A stretch of 64,000 nt of DNA from positions 186,001-250,000 of the forward strand of contig JAACJM010000050.1 of the NCBI GenBank assembly GCA_013368315.1, given 5' to 3'. Source of the DNA: Tetrapyrgos nigripes (taxonomy: Eukaryota; Basidiomycota; Agaricomycetes; Agaricales; Campanellaceae). The first letter of the stretch is position 1. Every line of letters begins with the position of its first letter. Shown here piece after piece: positions 10,698-22,743 of the stretch. Below the pieces are notes generated by a model. That model ran no database searches. It saw nothing but the letters and a program-made list of their open reading frames with translations, and was not told the origin of the DNA. A program made the position numbers and the translations under genes.

Positions 10698-12812
10698 TCA
10701 TGGTGAGGCGGGCACGGAAGGCGGTTGTTGTTGCCTGTGTTCACGTTCACTGGCCTGCTGTGAGATTGTGATATATGCTCCACCAGTCTCCTCGCTAACA
10801 CCCAGACCAGGGGGCTGAGAAGGTGCAGAGGCAAGGAGACGAATATCCTCATCTGTAGGATCAAAGTCATCGACCCAGTTTCGCATGGCCAAGAACTTGG
10901 GAGTCTTGATGAACTGGACAATGAAAAACAATGTAAACAAGGCGAACAGAGAAGACAGACTAAGAGACAAACCTTAGGTACCGAGTCAGTTGCCATCAGA
11001 CGGAAAACATGTGTCTGTATCCGCTCGTACAACCTTATCATCGTCTGCAGCTGGGTAGCATTGAAGGCATTGGCTTGCTCCGGCTCCACGCGGCCCTGGA
11101 AAGCCTTTCCAGTCAAGCTCGTCACAACATCTTCCAAGTACTTCACTAATTCATTCCGCAAGCCGTGATCAATGTTGAGCTCGCACTGGCTTGATGGTGC
11201 CAGATACGTGTTATAGATGACGAAAGCAGTGTTGATGAGTGATTCGTGATGACGTTCCATCGCCTGTTGGCCAGGAGTGACGTTTCGACCAGGCGTACGC
11301 GGGGGAGGGTTGACGGCGACGGCGGACGACGTGATGTTGAATTTACGCTTGAAGTCCTGCACGTCCAACCAGAATGACAAATTCTCCTCACAGAAATTAC
11401 TGCGTAAGAACTCGCGGAACAGCGACCGCAAACTGGGCTCCTCCAGAATATACTTCAGCCTCTCCGTGTTGCTCTCCTTGTGCTTCTTCTCCGCAGCCTC
11501 ATAGTTGGCGTTGAGCTTTTCAGCCATCGAAATGCGTCGGTGAATCTTGGCATCGCCTCCCTTCTCACCATTTTCAGATGAGTGGTCTACCGAAGGACGC
11601 TCCGTGAGATTCGCTGACGATGCGTTGGGTGAGTCTGCATGTTGCCGCGAACCGTCCCAGTGAGCGACACGACGACCCTCATCAGTGATCTTGTAGATAG
11701 CTTTGGCAGTGCAACGGAACTCGCCGTGTTGCTGGAAGCGAAGTGACGATCAGCCAAGAAGACAGGAATAATAATGGAGATGACGCACGCTAACAGGTGA
11801 GTTGCCACCTGGTGCGGAGCCTCGCACAGTAAAGATAATTGCCGAGTCATTGTTTTTTGCGCTTATCGCTCACCAGCGTGATGAGACCGAAACGCACAAA
11901 CTGAGCAGCCATCTCTGCAGCCTCTTCTCTTCCCACCACCGATGTGAAATCACAGAGCCATTCCAGTGCGGTGACGGCTGCGAAACAGTATTTGTGGTGC
12001 TGCTGACCCTTTCCAAGCAACGGCTGAGCCCGCTCCGTGACATCCATGAGATAGACACCTTTCGATCGCTCATTGTACCGTTGGAAGGCATCTAGAGGTG
12101 TAGTACTCGGTGTAGGGTAGTTGGCCTGACGACCGACGAAACGGCGAAAGAGAGCAGTGATGACGGACTGGGTAACGATAATCTCGTCGTCAGCAGACCG
12201 TCGCTCGAGATGGAGGAGCTTGATGCATATAGGCTGTGACATGAACACATCCTGCAGGTGATCAGAATTTATGCCGTTCTTGGAGATGAAACGCTCGAGG
12301 ACGTGAAGGCCCTTAGGAGTAAGTTGGTATATACCACGGTCCTTGAAAAGATTGGAGGAGGGATCTGCAGCGTTTTCAATGAGCCGTGCGTCCATAAAAT
12401 GCTGGCTCATGGCTTTGGCCATATCTCGGGTCATGGAAAACGTTGTCGTTGTTGTCGTGGTGACCACCCGTGAGGGCTCTCTGGGATCGGGCCCACGATT
12501 TGATTGTGAGAATTTGAGGGAGGCAAGATTCTGTGCTGCTTCATCTCTGGGGAGGGGTGAGAAGAGGGCAGGATGGGGGAAAGAGTAAGACGCACGTTGA
12601 GAAGGAGTTAGGGAATGTCCTGAAGAACTGTTTGTGGGTAGAAAGCTGTAGGGATACTATGAGGGTCGCAAAGAGGTCAAGGGTGTCCTGGAGGACTTGT
12701 TAGGGCTGTGAGAGCGGGAAAAAAAAGGGAGATGTACCTTGAGAAAAGGCCTCCCGCGTTTTGTGGTCTTCATCATATGAGACGAGGCCTGGGGCTCAGC
12801 ATCGACGGGCAT
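10698..12812 (-). CDS. Regulator of G-protein signaling with N-terminal DEP-like region (FlbA/Sst2/Thn1 type)
   Basis: RGS proteins speed GTP hydrolysis by G-alpha subunits; fungal FlbA/Thn1-type members control growth, development and pheromone response. From ATG 12812: MPVDAEPQASSHMMKTTKRG, exon 12687-12596, then a long exon with a seven-Thr run and the DEP-like region (MSQHFMDARLIENAADPSSN, GIYQLTPKGLHVLERFISKN, FVRFGLITLVSDKRK). A further segment QHGEFRCTAKAIYKITDEG leads into the RGS domain (LEEPSLRSLFREFLRSNFCE, ENLSFWLDVQDFKRKF, KYLEDVVTSLTGKAFQGRVE) and a last exon 10913-10698 ending VPASP. The frame is broken: DKRK continues as NDSAIIFTVRGSAPGGNSP only if one base of the T6 run at 11853-11858 is ignored. 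No in-frame intron removes the break, so it is either a sequence error or a real lesion. Confidence 0.85.
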
Positions 12813-15498
12813 GTTGGTCGGGGACGGAAGGGACAAGAGGAAGAGAGTCGGGGGAGAATGAAGGGAGAAGGAGAAGAAGGTAAACGCGCAAATAAGACTT
12901 GAGCTGTTCGGCAGTGGTTGGCAAGCAAACTCTCCCACGCCTTGCCTCCTGTTTGGACCTGAATCTACATCCCAATCAGGCAACTCTGACTAAAGCCCCC
13001 AGTCTCCCCTCTCCTCACATTCGATCCCTGACAGTCCCGCAGCCCATCTGCTCCAGAGAAGGGATCACCTCCTTTCCTACTCCATCTATAGGTTGCCCAA
13101 AATTTCTCACTTTTTGTCGCGCAAGGCACATTGCAAAACATTCGGTTACCGGATCGAACTCCACTCGTGATTGCCATCATCAGTCTATACTTTTTTTCTA
13201 CAAGCTTCTCGCTAATTTGCCATGCTGCCCTCTGTCAATCCGTAAACCGGCCTGTTTCATTGCAGACAGGCAAGTTCGCCTATCCGTACTCTATGTATGT
13301 CTTGTTGTAGTGATAGCAACCCTTTCAAAAAACGTGTCCGTCTGTCTTCATCCCCGATGCACGCTGCAAATGCATCCATCTCCCTCCTCATTTCGATGAG
13401 AAGCCCGCACCGAATACTTTCGGATTGCTTCCCTTGATCTGCCTCCCGCGTAGAAGCTTCAAGCATGTCCCCCTTTTTAGTCCACTATTCTCGTGATCGA
13501 CTGAAGAAATGTCACAAAGCAAGGTATTTCTCTCCGCCGGCACCAACACAGCAAGGACGAAAAATATACGCACACGACACACAACCTGCAGCGGCGTCGA
13601 TAATCTCCCGATATCCGTTTGCAATACAGTGATGCCCTGCACAGGTTGAAACTCGAGGTACATCAAGAGTGGAGGGAAAAGAGTCCAAAGCGGTGTAAGA
13701 ACTTAGAAGATGTCGATCTGCAGGTGGATCATGAGTTCTATCAATTCAAAACATTTAATGCCAATGGTGCATTTCCACTCCTCTTTTGCTCCTCTCCTAT
13801 ACAGACAGACGTACATGTAGAAGTGGACAGGATGCTCTAGGCCTCTTCAAGTGTTCGGCCATAGCGCTTTTTACATGTCACGTCATGTACTGTATAGAGT
13901 ACAGAAGTGAGTCAAAGCAGGTCAAAGCTCAGAAGATGGACATTTCACTGATGGCTTGCGAAGATGAATTCGAGTCATTCGCTAAAGGTCTCCGCCGGCA
14001 AAATTGCAAAGTTATATGTACGTAAGTAAAGCATCCAATTAAGCACCTGTTTTCCGAGGTACCGAGTCTGCCTGGGTCTCCTTAATACGGTTGTCTTACG
14101 GACCTTACCTAGGCCTGTACGTGGTATAAAAAAATAATACGCCGTCGAATCTCGTAGCAAGACGGAGGTTGAGTCGCGGACGGGATCTACCGTTTATCCC
14201 GATGTCCGAAAGTCGGCATAACGACGGTAGGTAAGAAAATGTACTTACGTAGGAAAGGGACTGGAAGGGAGGGCTCAGGGATTTATACAATCTATTACTC
14301 AGATATTTCTGTGTTATGAAACAATGGGACAAATACCTGCAGGGTCATGAGCCAGTAACACCAGGGCTCTGCACTGCGCTTCTCTGCTTCAAAGATTTTC
14401 CAACCATTGCACCAAGACATCAAATGAACGAATGACCCGTTCGCCGTTGACGCTGCCAGACGCTGCCAGACCTCTTGCACACACGAGTATTTCTCCGTGC
14501 GGGTGCTCATCTCGACGGTTACTTGGAACTTGTTTCATTATTCGGCAATGCCGAGAGTACTTACCAGGAATCCTTTACTAGTTCAGCCAGGTTCAGCCGC
14601 CTCCAGCTACTTAGTAGGTTTGTAGTTGACAAGCATACATCATTCCTACCGTAAACAATAGCTCTAATCCTCCTAGTAGCACTGTAGTACATCCTTAGGA
14701 TGACACTGGCGTACGAACCTATTATCCAAAGCAAATTCAAAGCTCGAGATGACGATGACCCCTGATATCAATCATCCGGCGGCGCCGTCGACGGCGACTT
14801 TTTCTGCCAAAGACCAAAGCGATGTCAAACCTCGATACAGATGTCGACATATCCATATACCTTTAGAGTCTCAGTAAGTACTAAGTTAGTACTGGTCCGA
14901 CGACGTCGACGGGGCCAGGGGTTCAGCTGATTTGCATGCTGCTGACATCTCTGTAGTCCTTAGTAGGTCTAGTGCGACTATACTAGGTGGTATACATACT
15001 AATAGATGGTGTGCAAGAAGTTTCGCAAGCTCGGTGAAGCTAAAACTCGAGCACGAAACAACGCCACCTCATAAGTACTGCTTTAGTTATGACAAACATA
15101 TCTACCCCCACCGCCGGTCGACGCCACACTGTCGGTTAGCGTGGCCAATGCCATCGGCCACTTGGAAATCTCCCATTACGCTCCTCTGACCGACTCTATG
15201 CACACACACGATGAATATAACTTGAATACAGACCTAGGTTCCTGATTCTTTGTTGCAAGAATAAAACCTTATTAGTAAATGCTGCCGACGGAATTCGGGA
15301 TGCTGACGAAGGTCCCGGCCAATAATAAGTACCACCCGATATCTGAAGAAGTTGATGAGACGAGGAAGACGGATGCATACCCGTCGCTCGGAAAACTCCG
15401 TGGTCGAGCCAGACCTGCCTAGACTGCCTAGAATTCTAGACCCTCGACTCGCGCTCTCTTCACTTCAGTACCACCTTCCTTGCTGCGTATACCTCAAT
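12813..15498. other. Long intergenic region upstream of the RGS gene
   Basis: About 2.7 kb without a recognisable gene. The part next to the RGS start (12813-13900) is pyrimidine-rich on the RGS coding strand and could be a long leader or promoter, common for fungal developmental regulators. A 10-bp tandem doublet (acgctgccag twice) lies at about 14449-14468. No family-like open frames were seen. Confidence 0.45.
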
Positions 15499-17272
15499 AT
15501 GAGTATCAATGTCAGTCAATGTTCTACCGGAGCGATTCCCTGAGCTGAGGACTCTTCTCCTTCTCACCTATCTGGACCTATTTTCCGCTTCGGGCACATG
15601 TACAATCGGTACAATCGGTACATAGGATCCTGCAGGTGTCAGCGCTCTCCTGGAACGACTTCGGTCGTCACAAGCTTGGAGAGACGCTATTGGTACTTCT
15701 ATCACTTCAAATACGACTACGGCGCAGCTCCCTGCCACGTCTTCAACTGTGCCTCCTGGCCCTACTCCTCAAATACAGGACCAGGATGAAAACATCACTT
15801 CCGACGATTTAACACCTGAAACTTCACCAGCCCCGCCTAGTACCGTTGATACTCCCGTTGGTAGTGGTCGAGGTATTGGTGACGCGTCTCCATCCTCTGA
15901 TTCCCAATTCTCTTCGACACTGCCATCGCCATCGGGAGCATCTGCTTCATCCTCTACATCCGTCTCAATTGCCTCTCTTCTCTCACAATTACAACCAGTT
16001 CCGACGCAAGCGGGTCAAGACTCAGAATTGGGTTCGTCCTTACCGTTAGCGTCGTCTCGTATAGACAGGGACAGGCACCATGCTCATACACGTACACCAG
16101 CAAATGCACATGCACCTACTCTTCCGAATACACATACGAACCCGAACCCGAACCCGAACCCGAACTTGACTCCGAACCATTTCAACCACCAACATTCGGG
16201 CCCCGGAGGTGTGAATTACACGATTCCGACTCAATCAGCTTCTTCCTCATCAGTATCATCCTCATCACCATCACTGAACATCGAGAACGACATCGGAATT
16301 TGGCAATGGTCTTCCTCTGATGGTCAAACGCAATCAGCTATACAATCCCATACCCATTCTAAATCTCAATTCCAATTTCATGACACTCATGCTTCTGAGG
16401 TACTATTACAAGGACCGGTACCTGTAGCGACTCCGCAGGTAGCGGATCGGCGCCGCTTCACCTTTCAACAAGCACTTCCGGTAGTGGCAAAGCTGTCCGA
16501 AGACGAGGCGTTTATCAAGGCACTGGCTTCTGTGAGTCTATACATTCTCGTCATATCGGTGTAGTGATTGCTTACAAAGTGATTTCATTTGTCTTTTTTC
16601 TGTCATGGTTCTTGGCTACATGATGGTTCTCATGTTAAATCTTTGTGATGGGAAAACGAAAAATGAAAATGCGTCGCGTCACCGTGTCTGACACGTGCTT
16701 AGATGAAGAAAGAACAGGAAAAGCTGGAACATCGGCTCTGGGAGGAAAGGGGTGCTATTATTCGGAAATACGAAGACAAGGTGAAGACAGCTGTGACGAA
16801 GTGAGTGAAGAGGAATCTATCTTTCTGTTTTTGACGGGGATGTATGAACATTCGTTCTGATGAGCTGTTAATCGTAGAGCGACGATCACAGGAGGAACAG
16901 GCATATCCAAACATGAAGCTGCGGTAAGTCCTTGCCTGATATTCTCTTTGACGAGGCCTGATCAATACCCTTTTTGCTCCCATTCTTCCTTGCATCTCTT
17001 CCGCAGATGTTAACGGATGCTTGCAAAAAGGAGCTACGACGTTTCGATTCAGAGCGGGCTCTAGTGGCCTGGGACGGATTAATTACACAGCAGCAAGAGC
17101 ATCTTGCACGACTAGGTGTGCCCACGATGTTTGTGACAGACGTAGCGGCAGATCGAGAAGTAGGTTTCCTGCTATGTAGTCCGCCTGAGCTTGCATAGTG
17201 ATTCTGAATTGTTTTTTTTTTCCCCTTCAGACGCAGCAGAAGGTTACGCAAGTCTTGGAGGGACTCACTTGA
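15499..17272 (+). CDS. Disordered Ser/Thr/Pro-rich protein with C-terminal helical/coiled-coil domain
   Basis: Function not recognised. The supported exons are 15636-16531, 16703-16800, 16878-16923, 17007-17159 and 17231-17272, all in one frame to a TGA. The first opens with VSALLERLRSSQAWRDAIGT, then about 250 residues of low-complexity Ser/Thr/Pro/His sequence with an (NP) run, then FTFQQALPVVAKLSEDEAF. The later exons encode a charged helix (MKKEQEKLEHRLWEERGAII) and MLTDACKKELRRFDSERALV, ending TQQKVTQVLEGLT. The start is uncertain: the exon has no ATG, so a short first exon is needed. The ATG at 15499 (MSIN..) is a candidate, but its donor is weak. The folded C-terminal part suggests a conserved protein; the long disordered part argues for a regulatory or scaffold role, which is inference. 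Confidence 0.62.
16137..16165. repeat. Hexanucleotide microsatellite coding for Asn-Pro
   Basis: About five tandem copies of cgaacc, translated as alternating Asn-Pro within the disordered part of the surrounding gene. Hexamer expansion or contraction here would keep the frame. Confidence 0.85.
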
Positions 17273-17907
17273 GCGTGCGGGGAACTACAGTAGACTATGT
17301 GTTTAGTAGATTGCTGTCACTTCTATACCTCATGCTACATACCTGCTTCGGTTGTAACTTATATCCCCGACGGAAAGGACTCACGAATAGGCAGGCAGGA
17401 ATAGGCGCATCATCAGAAGCCTTCAGATACTTATGGAACCAATTGATAATGGCCCTAATCAAACTGGTACTGGAAACCAGGGAATTTAATATACGAATAG
17501 GTAGCCGCACGTACGTACCCTCGCTTCAACTTCGACCTTTGGTGGTTCCATGACCTCTCTTTTCTTTTTTTCTTTTTTTTTTGTTCTGAAGCAAGAGTGA
17601 CATTACGACCTGGATACCATATCTGAGCGCTTAAGCATGGAAGCAGTAGCAAAAATAGACTATTTGAGTAAAGTCGAGATTGATTCAATGATTGAGTGGA
17701 AATGTCGTGATCGCAGTAACTGAACAACATTACAAACTAAAAAAGGGTACTTCAAGATCTTCCAGGCTTTTCCTCAACTTCCATGTACGCTTCACAATAA
17801 CGGCCGTAGGCCAGTCTCTGTTATCTTCAAGTCCCATCCTAGCCTCTTCTCTCTCATTCCTTTCAATTTCACTTCTCTTTAAACCCCTCTTAGGTGCATC
17901 TGGTAGA
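17273..17907. other. Intergenic region with a poly-T tract
   Basis: About 635 bases between two genes on the plus strand. A T-rich tract lies at about 17560-17583, and pyrimidine-rich sequence precedes the next ATG, as often seen in fungal core promoters. No other feature stands out. Confidence 0.45.
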
Positions 17908-19944
17908 ATGCCGTTTGTCGACATCCGGAGCGAAGACGATTATGCCTCCATCTACTACATCACTAACTCTCCCTTTGGCAACGTCATGGGCTTTGACCCA
18001 GGCAAACCTACAATAATCATGCTACACCCAATGTATCTGGACTCGACATGGCTCTGCAATCAATTCGGAGACCCAAGACTACATCAACATTACAACCTAA
18101 TTGCATTCGATATGCGCTGTTGTGGGAGCTCGACATGCAGACCTAGTGGAAAGCATGATTCTTGGGTGGAGGCTGCAGACCTTGCATTTTGCCATCAGGT
18201 GCGTCGTACTTTTGGTTTTGGGGTCAATGGTCTCACTAATACATCCGGTTTTTTACCCCTCTCCCTCGAAATAGGCCTTACAGTTACCTCCCTCTCATAT
18301 TTTAGCCTGCGAAGGCATCTCCGTTAACTGTGCTTTGAGATTTGCTATCTTGTATGCTTGTTGCCTCTCTTGCATGGAGTCTTCCGAACTTGACGCTGTC
18401 CTCCGCCGTTTTAGATTCCCCGAAATGTGTTTATCGTTAACACTTATAAACGTCCCTGCACCTACAGAGTAGGTCACAATCATTTCATTTCTAATCATTT
18501 TTTGACCTTTTTCTAGAATGGCTTGGGTCTTTACTGCCCTAGACGAAGCAACGCAAGCTTGTTGTTATGCAGAGGATTTAGAAAGTTTTGAGCATGCTGC
18601 TATGGAAGCCGTTAGATTCACCGTTGGGCCGGTATGTCATTCACAAGATGGTTTCCGTCCATCACATCTGATGGGTTTACAGGACTGTGAAGCTGATCTG
18701 CAAGATGAAGTAGGCAGTGATAACATTTGGCTATCACCGAGGAGTTTACTGACCGAACATGACGATGCAGCTCATAGCATATTGGGAGGTGCATATGCCT
18801 CCGAGTCGACGTGTAAGGACAGTTGAACAAATGAACGTCCTCATGAACGTGAGTCTCGTATATCTTAGCAAGATTCTGGTTGTCTCATAACCTAGACAGA
18901 GAGTGCCTTTAAAGTCTTACATGCTAAAAGACATCAAAAAACCCGTTCTAATCATTCATGTGAGTACTGCGCAACCATCAGCGCCGGAGGAAGTGATTGT
19001 TTTATGCTATTTTAGGGAGAACGTAACGAGACATGTCCTGTAAAGTATGCAGAGCGGCTCGTGGCCGACCTAGTGAATGCCAAGGATGGAGCAATATTAT
19101 ATCTGGTGAAGGGTACGTGCACAAAAATCCTATTATTTGACGTTATTCATTCATCGTTGCCTTGAAACTCCCGGTTATAGGCGGGTCAGGAGCCTTAAAC
19201 ATTCTTCCTGGAACAGCGTCCATAGCCAATCAAGTCGTCGCCAAGTTCATATCTCGTTTTAATTATGAAGAAGTCGACATGAAGCCTTCATCAACCCCCA
19301 TTCCCGAACGGATGTCGGCAGCACTTCTCAAATTATCAGAGATCACTGGAGACTCTTCAATTGCATCTCGTAATCCCGTGTCGTCATTATCCTTTTCGTG
19401 TCTGTCTCCAGAAGCAGTCAAGGGACAGACAGAATCAATTGCGTTATACAGAAAAGGACAGTCAACAGCATTTGTACCCAAAGGACCGGATGGAGGACCA
19501 ATACGAAAGTGAGTGCACCCGTACTGATAGGTAACTCCGTCTCTCATCTCGACGTCGTTTCTTCAGGTACTCCGAACGCAAAAAAGATCACTGGTTCCAA
19601 GGCGAAAAAGATGGTATTTCATACGCTAGTGAGTTGCTTCTATCCTTTGATTTCATCTCTAGTTGTTAGCCTAACACTCCACCTTTTCCGTGATCTCTTA
19701 CCTTTGTGACTTTTCAATCAAATCAGCCTCATTCCTACCTACTAAACAGGGAAAGCAAGACGTTGAACATGAGAAAGCAATACCTCTTCCGACGTCTGAG
19801 CCCGTTCCCACCGAGATGCAGGGTCGGCTACGTCGGCCGATAGTCAGCCCAAACTCCGTGGACAGACACGTCATCAAAGGATCCATGGCAAAAGTCGTTG
19901 GGTCCAACTCCACTCCTGTTTCTTTGCAACGACTGCTCAAATAG
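17908..19944 (+). CDS. Alpha/beta-hydrolase-fold protein (fungal, agaricomycete-type)
   Basis: The fold serves esterases, epoxide hydrolases and thioesterases; the substrate is unknown. The product opens MPFVDIRSEDDYASIYYITN, then GKPTIIMLHPMYLDSTWLC and NLIAFDMRCCGSSTCRP (typical strand and oxyanion region), PSHILACEGISVNCALRFAI (nucleophile elbow position), CLSLTLINVPAPTE, a lid-like segment YAEDLESFEHAAMEAVRFTV, and IKKPVLIIHGERNETCPVKY. The C-terminal third is long and disordered (PERMSAALLKLSEITG to SLQRLLK) with a Lys-rich stretch YSERKKDHWFQGEKDG. At least nine introns are needed, for example from 18199 and at about 18348-18411. The elbow reads C-E-G-I-S rather than G-x-S-x-G, so catalytic competence is open. 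The ATG at 17908 follows a poly-pyrimidine stretch and is the first in frame. Confidence 0.77.
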
Positions 19945-20403
19945 TGTTCCGCTCACACATTACCGTCCTACTCCATTGCTAGTTACCACACCCAATATCC
20001 AATTATCAACGTATCCTTATTCAATACAGCCTCGTCTTTTTCTCCATCTCTTGAATCTTGTATACATACTCACACAGTCTGACTGGCTTTCCGTCTTTTT
20101 GTCTTTTCCTTTCCTCTGGTCTTACTCTGGTTTCATCATTGTGTTTATTCTTATTCTTCATCTCCGAGGAGCATCATTATGCATGTTATATAACACATAC
20201 GCAATCCACCATCTCACCCTGCAAACTACCCACAAAACGCACAGCCGCACTGGATTGTCATTGTCAATATCTCTACTTCCATTCTATGTCCTCGTTTCTG
20301 CATGCTCATAGGCTTACTTTCATACTTAGCAGACGCTTAGACGTTCATTAAAAAGGATACGTACGCCATACGCACTCACTAGTGTATAATAGTTCCCTTC
20401 TCC

Positions 20404-20441
20404 TACGGTTGCCCATCGGGACAAGGTCAAGTTTGACTTCG
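20404..20441 (+). repeat. Left terminal inverted repeat (38 bp)
   Basis: Begins tacggttgcccatcgggaca and runs 38 bases; perfect inverted match to the right end at 22263-22300. Preceded by cttctcct. Confidence 0.85.
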
Positions 20442-22262
20442 GCTGTTGAGTTCCTTCCTTAGCCGACACCTGCTTTCGGGGTCCTGGCACTCCGTGACTG
20501 CACTTGGTCCGTGGACGACGGTCTCTCCATCAGCTAGCAGGCTTTTTCATGTAAGCTAGTGTACGATTCTACTGGTGTAGTTACTGCACTCAGCATGTAT
20601 ACATACCTCTTACGACCGTCGACTGTCACTTTCAGACCTGGAAACCCAAAAATGAGCCTATAACAATGGGTGTTTCGGTTTTGTGCAGGTTTTGTTTCTT
20701 TTCACGCTGCGACTCTCTTTGACTTATGCTACCTTCTTTCATTCAGTATTCCCTCCATTCTGGATCATTGGAGCATGCATACTCTTTTCTCCACTCTATG
20801 CTCCTGAGTCAGCACCTGCTCCCTCATACTAGCACCTCTCACCACCAGCGGTTTTGTAGGGGTTTGATGGTAGTTGCAAGTCTTCTTGGGAGCTCACAAT
20901 CTGATCTTGTCCAACTTCAAGGCCAAGGTCAAAGAAGACTTCCGTCACTCACAAGGTCCTTACCCCACATACTCCCTCCAAATGGTGTCGAAGCACGTAG
21001 TCACCAAATAATCCGACCCACCATCTGTTACCACGTCGTCTTTTCCCAAGCAACCAACAAAAGTCCAAGGCATCATCGGAGGGAAACCTCGCTGTACACC
21101 GCTCTCCCGACATTCCCTCAACTCTTTCAGCAAGCTATTCCAACACTACTGTGAGTCACGCCTTTCTCGATTTCTCGTTCTCTTTTCGTTCACTTTGGTC
21201 CCTTTTTTCTTTCATCCTCTCTTTCGCCTTCCACCGTTTCTTTCTTACTATTAACCTTCCTCTGTTCTTCCTGCCAGACCATCTACGAAAACTGCATTTA
21301 CTCCCTCAAAACCTGCAGTCCTAAATCCCCCGACAGAAGAACCCTTAGTATCAGCTCAGGATCTTGATCAGATGGAGGAACTGGGTGGGAAAGTGAGGTT
21401 AAGAGGCATTGGAGGTCAGAAATAGGGAACAACGCCTGATATTTGACAACAAGTGACAGGCGGTTGTATGTGTCACTCATTGATTTCCCTTCTCTCGTTT
21501 GACTACTGTTTTGCCGCCAATCGTTCATAAATCCTTACCTTATTCTCTCAGTATTCTATCTGGCCCAGCTTAGCTTTTTTCCTCCTGAATTTTCTATATA
21601 TAGAGTAGCAATTCTCTTAATGTTATCGTTCATTCAGGGAATCTATTCTTCTGGGATACATATTAAGCCGAGGTGCATCAAGAGAAGTTAGGGGCTATCA
21701 AAAAATGGACTGTAACTTTTGCAGCTGAGCAGCTACAGCCTAGCTTTTGCTTTTAAATGGGAGCTAGCAGCCTCCTTGTGCTCCGAAAATGAGAATTTGG
21801 ACAGTGAAATATGTACCGGCTGGTACGAGACTGGAATTGTGGTGGAAAGGAAAGCCGCGTCTGGTTGGATGATGTAATCAAGTTGCCAAATTAGGCTGAC
21901 GTGCCTTAATACGCGCCACCGTACTACACCCGCTTCGCTATCGTCTCGCGGGTTATTCCAATGATAGTCATTGGGATTCTTAAGGATGTATATATATTGG
22001 TTCTATCTAGCTAGCTATGTCTTGCTGGATATTCCAAATTCTCCTCCTCTAAATGGTAGTCACTGGGATTAAGAAGTATGTATACATGTATTGGTTCTAT
22101 CCAGCTAAGTGACTTCTCTCTAGATTTTTCAACTCCGTTTGACATTCGTGCATGTCGACCCAGCCACTTCCTGTTTGAGTATCGTGGTGTCGTGGACTAG
22201 TCCATGTCCATTGTCACTATAGAAAGCGTGACAGGACCCCGGCTCACTTAAGCGACGTTAGT

Positions 22263-22300
22263 CGAAGTCAAACTTGACCTTGTCCCGATGGGCAACCGTA
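22263..22300 (-). repeat. Right terminal inverted repeat (38 bp)
   Basis: Reverse complement of the left repeat, ending gatgggcaaccgta. It is followed directly by the second copy of the octamer cttctcct. Confidence 0.85.
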
Positions 22301-22743
22301 CTTCTCCTCGATAAGTATCATCTCTCTCGTCGGATCAAGACCATAACTATATTGCTAGCCGGAGTCTGCTGGAATCCAATGACTGTATAATTTTTAATTT
22401 TGGCTTCGCTCCCGAACTTAAATAGCAAAAACATCAAATAGTGACGGCGTTCAATGTGAGTCATGTACACACAGACCCGGCCCTAGGTTGCTATGTACAT
22501 ACTATACTAGCCCGCCACCTTAAGCAAAACAGACCCCATTATGCAGCCAAACCTATGATAAGGTAGGCAAGACGTCTTGCACAGGCTCCAGAAAGTCCGA
22601 TCTAAAACTAGGATTGTACCCAACAACTACATATCACATACATGTCTACCCAGCAGGATCTAAAATCTATCTAAAATACACCGCGTTGTTCCCATTAATC
22701 TTTTCTTTGCCCTAAATCCAGATCCAGATCCCTCATTAGATTA

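Larger units (their letters stand above)
20404..22300. mobile_element. Non-autonomous DNA transposon-like element with 38-bp TIRs
   Basis: The 38 bases at 20404-20441 are the exact reverse complement of 22263-22300. Just outside lie identical cttctcct octamers (20397-20404 and 22301-22308), overlapping the left end by one base, so the target duplication is 7 or 8 bp. Subterminal similarity continues inward (ggggtcctg-cac on both sides). No transposase-like open frame is visible in the 1.9 kb. Two diverged internal repeats of about 60 bases sit near 21954-22010 and 22050-22107. An 8-bp duplication would fit hAT, P or similar superfamilies, but the TIR is longer than usual for hAT; superfamily is unassigned. 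A possible captured gene fragment lies at about 20900-21425. Confidence 0.8.

Noticed and set aside
10178..11527. A 449-codon open frame on the minus strand covering the RGS domain and beyond
   Set aside because: After the RGS domain it runs through the donor at 10972 into intron and 3' flank with low-complexity hydrophobic sequence. The spliced exon 10913-10698 (FIKTPKFLAMRNWVDDFDPT) is the true continuation.
20404..22300. Naming the TIR element as a hAT transposon
   Set aside because: The 8-bp target duplication fits, but the TIR is long for hAT and no transposase is present, so the superfamily is left open.
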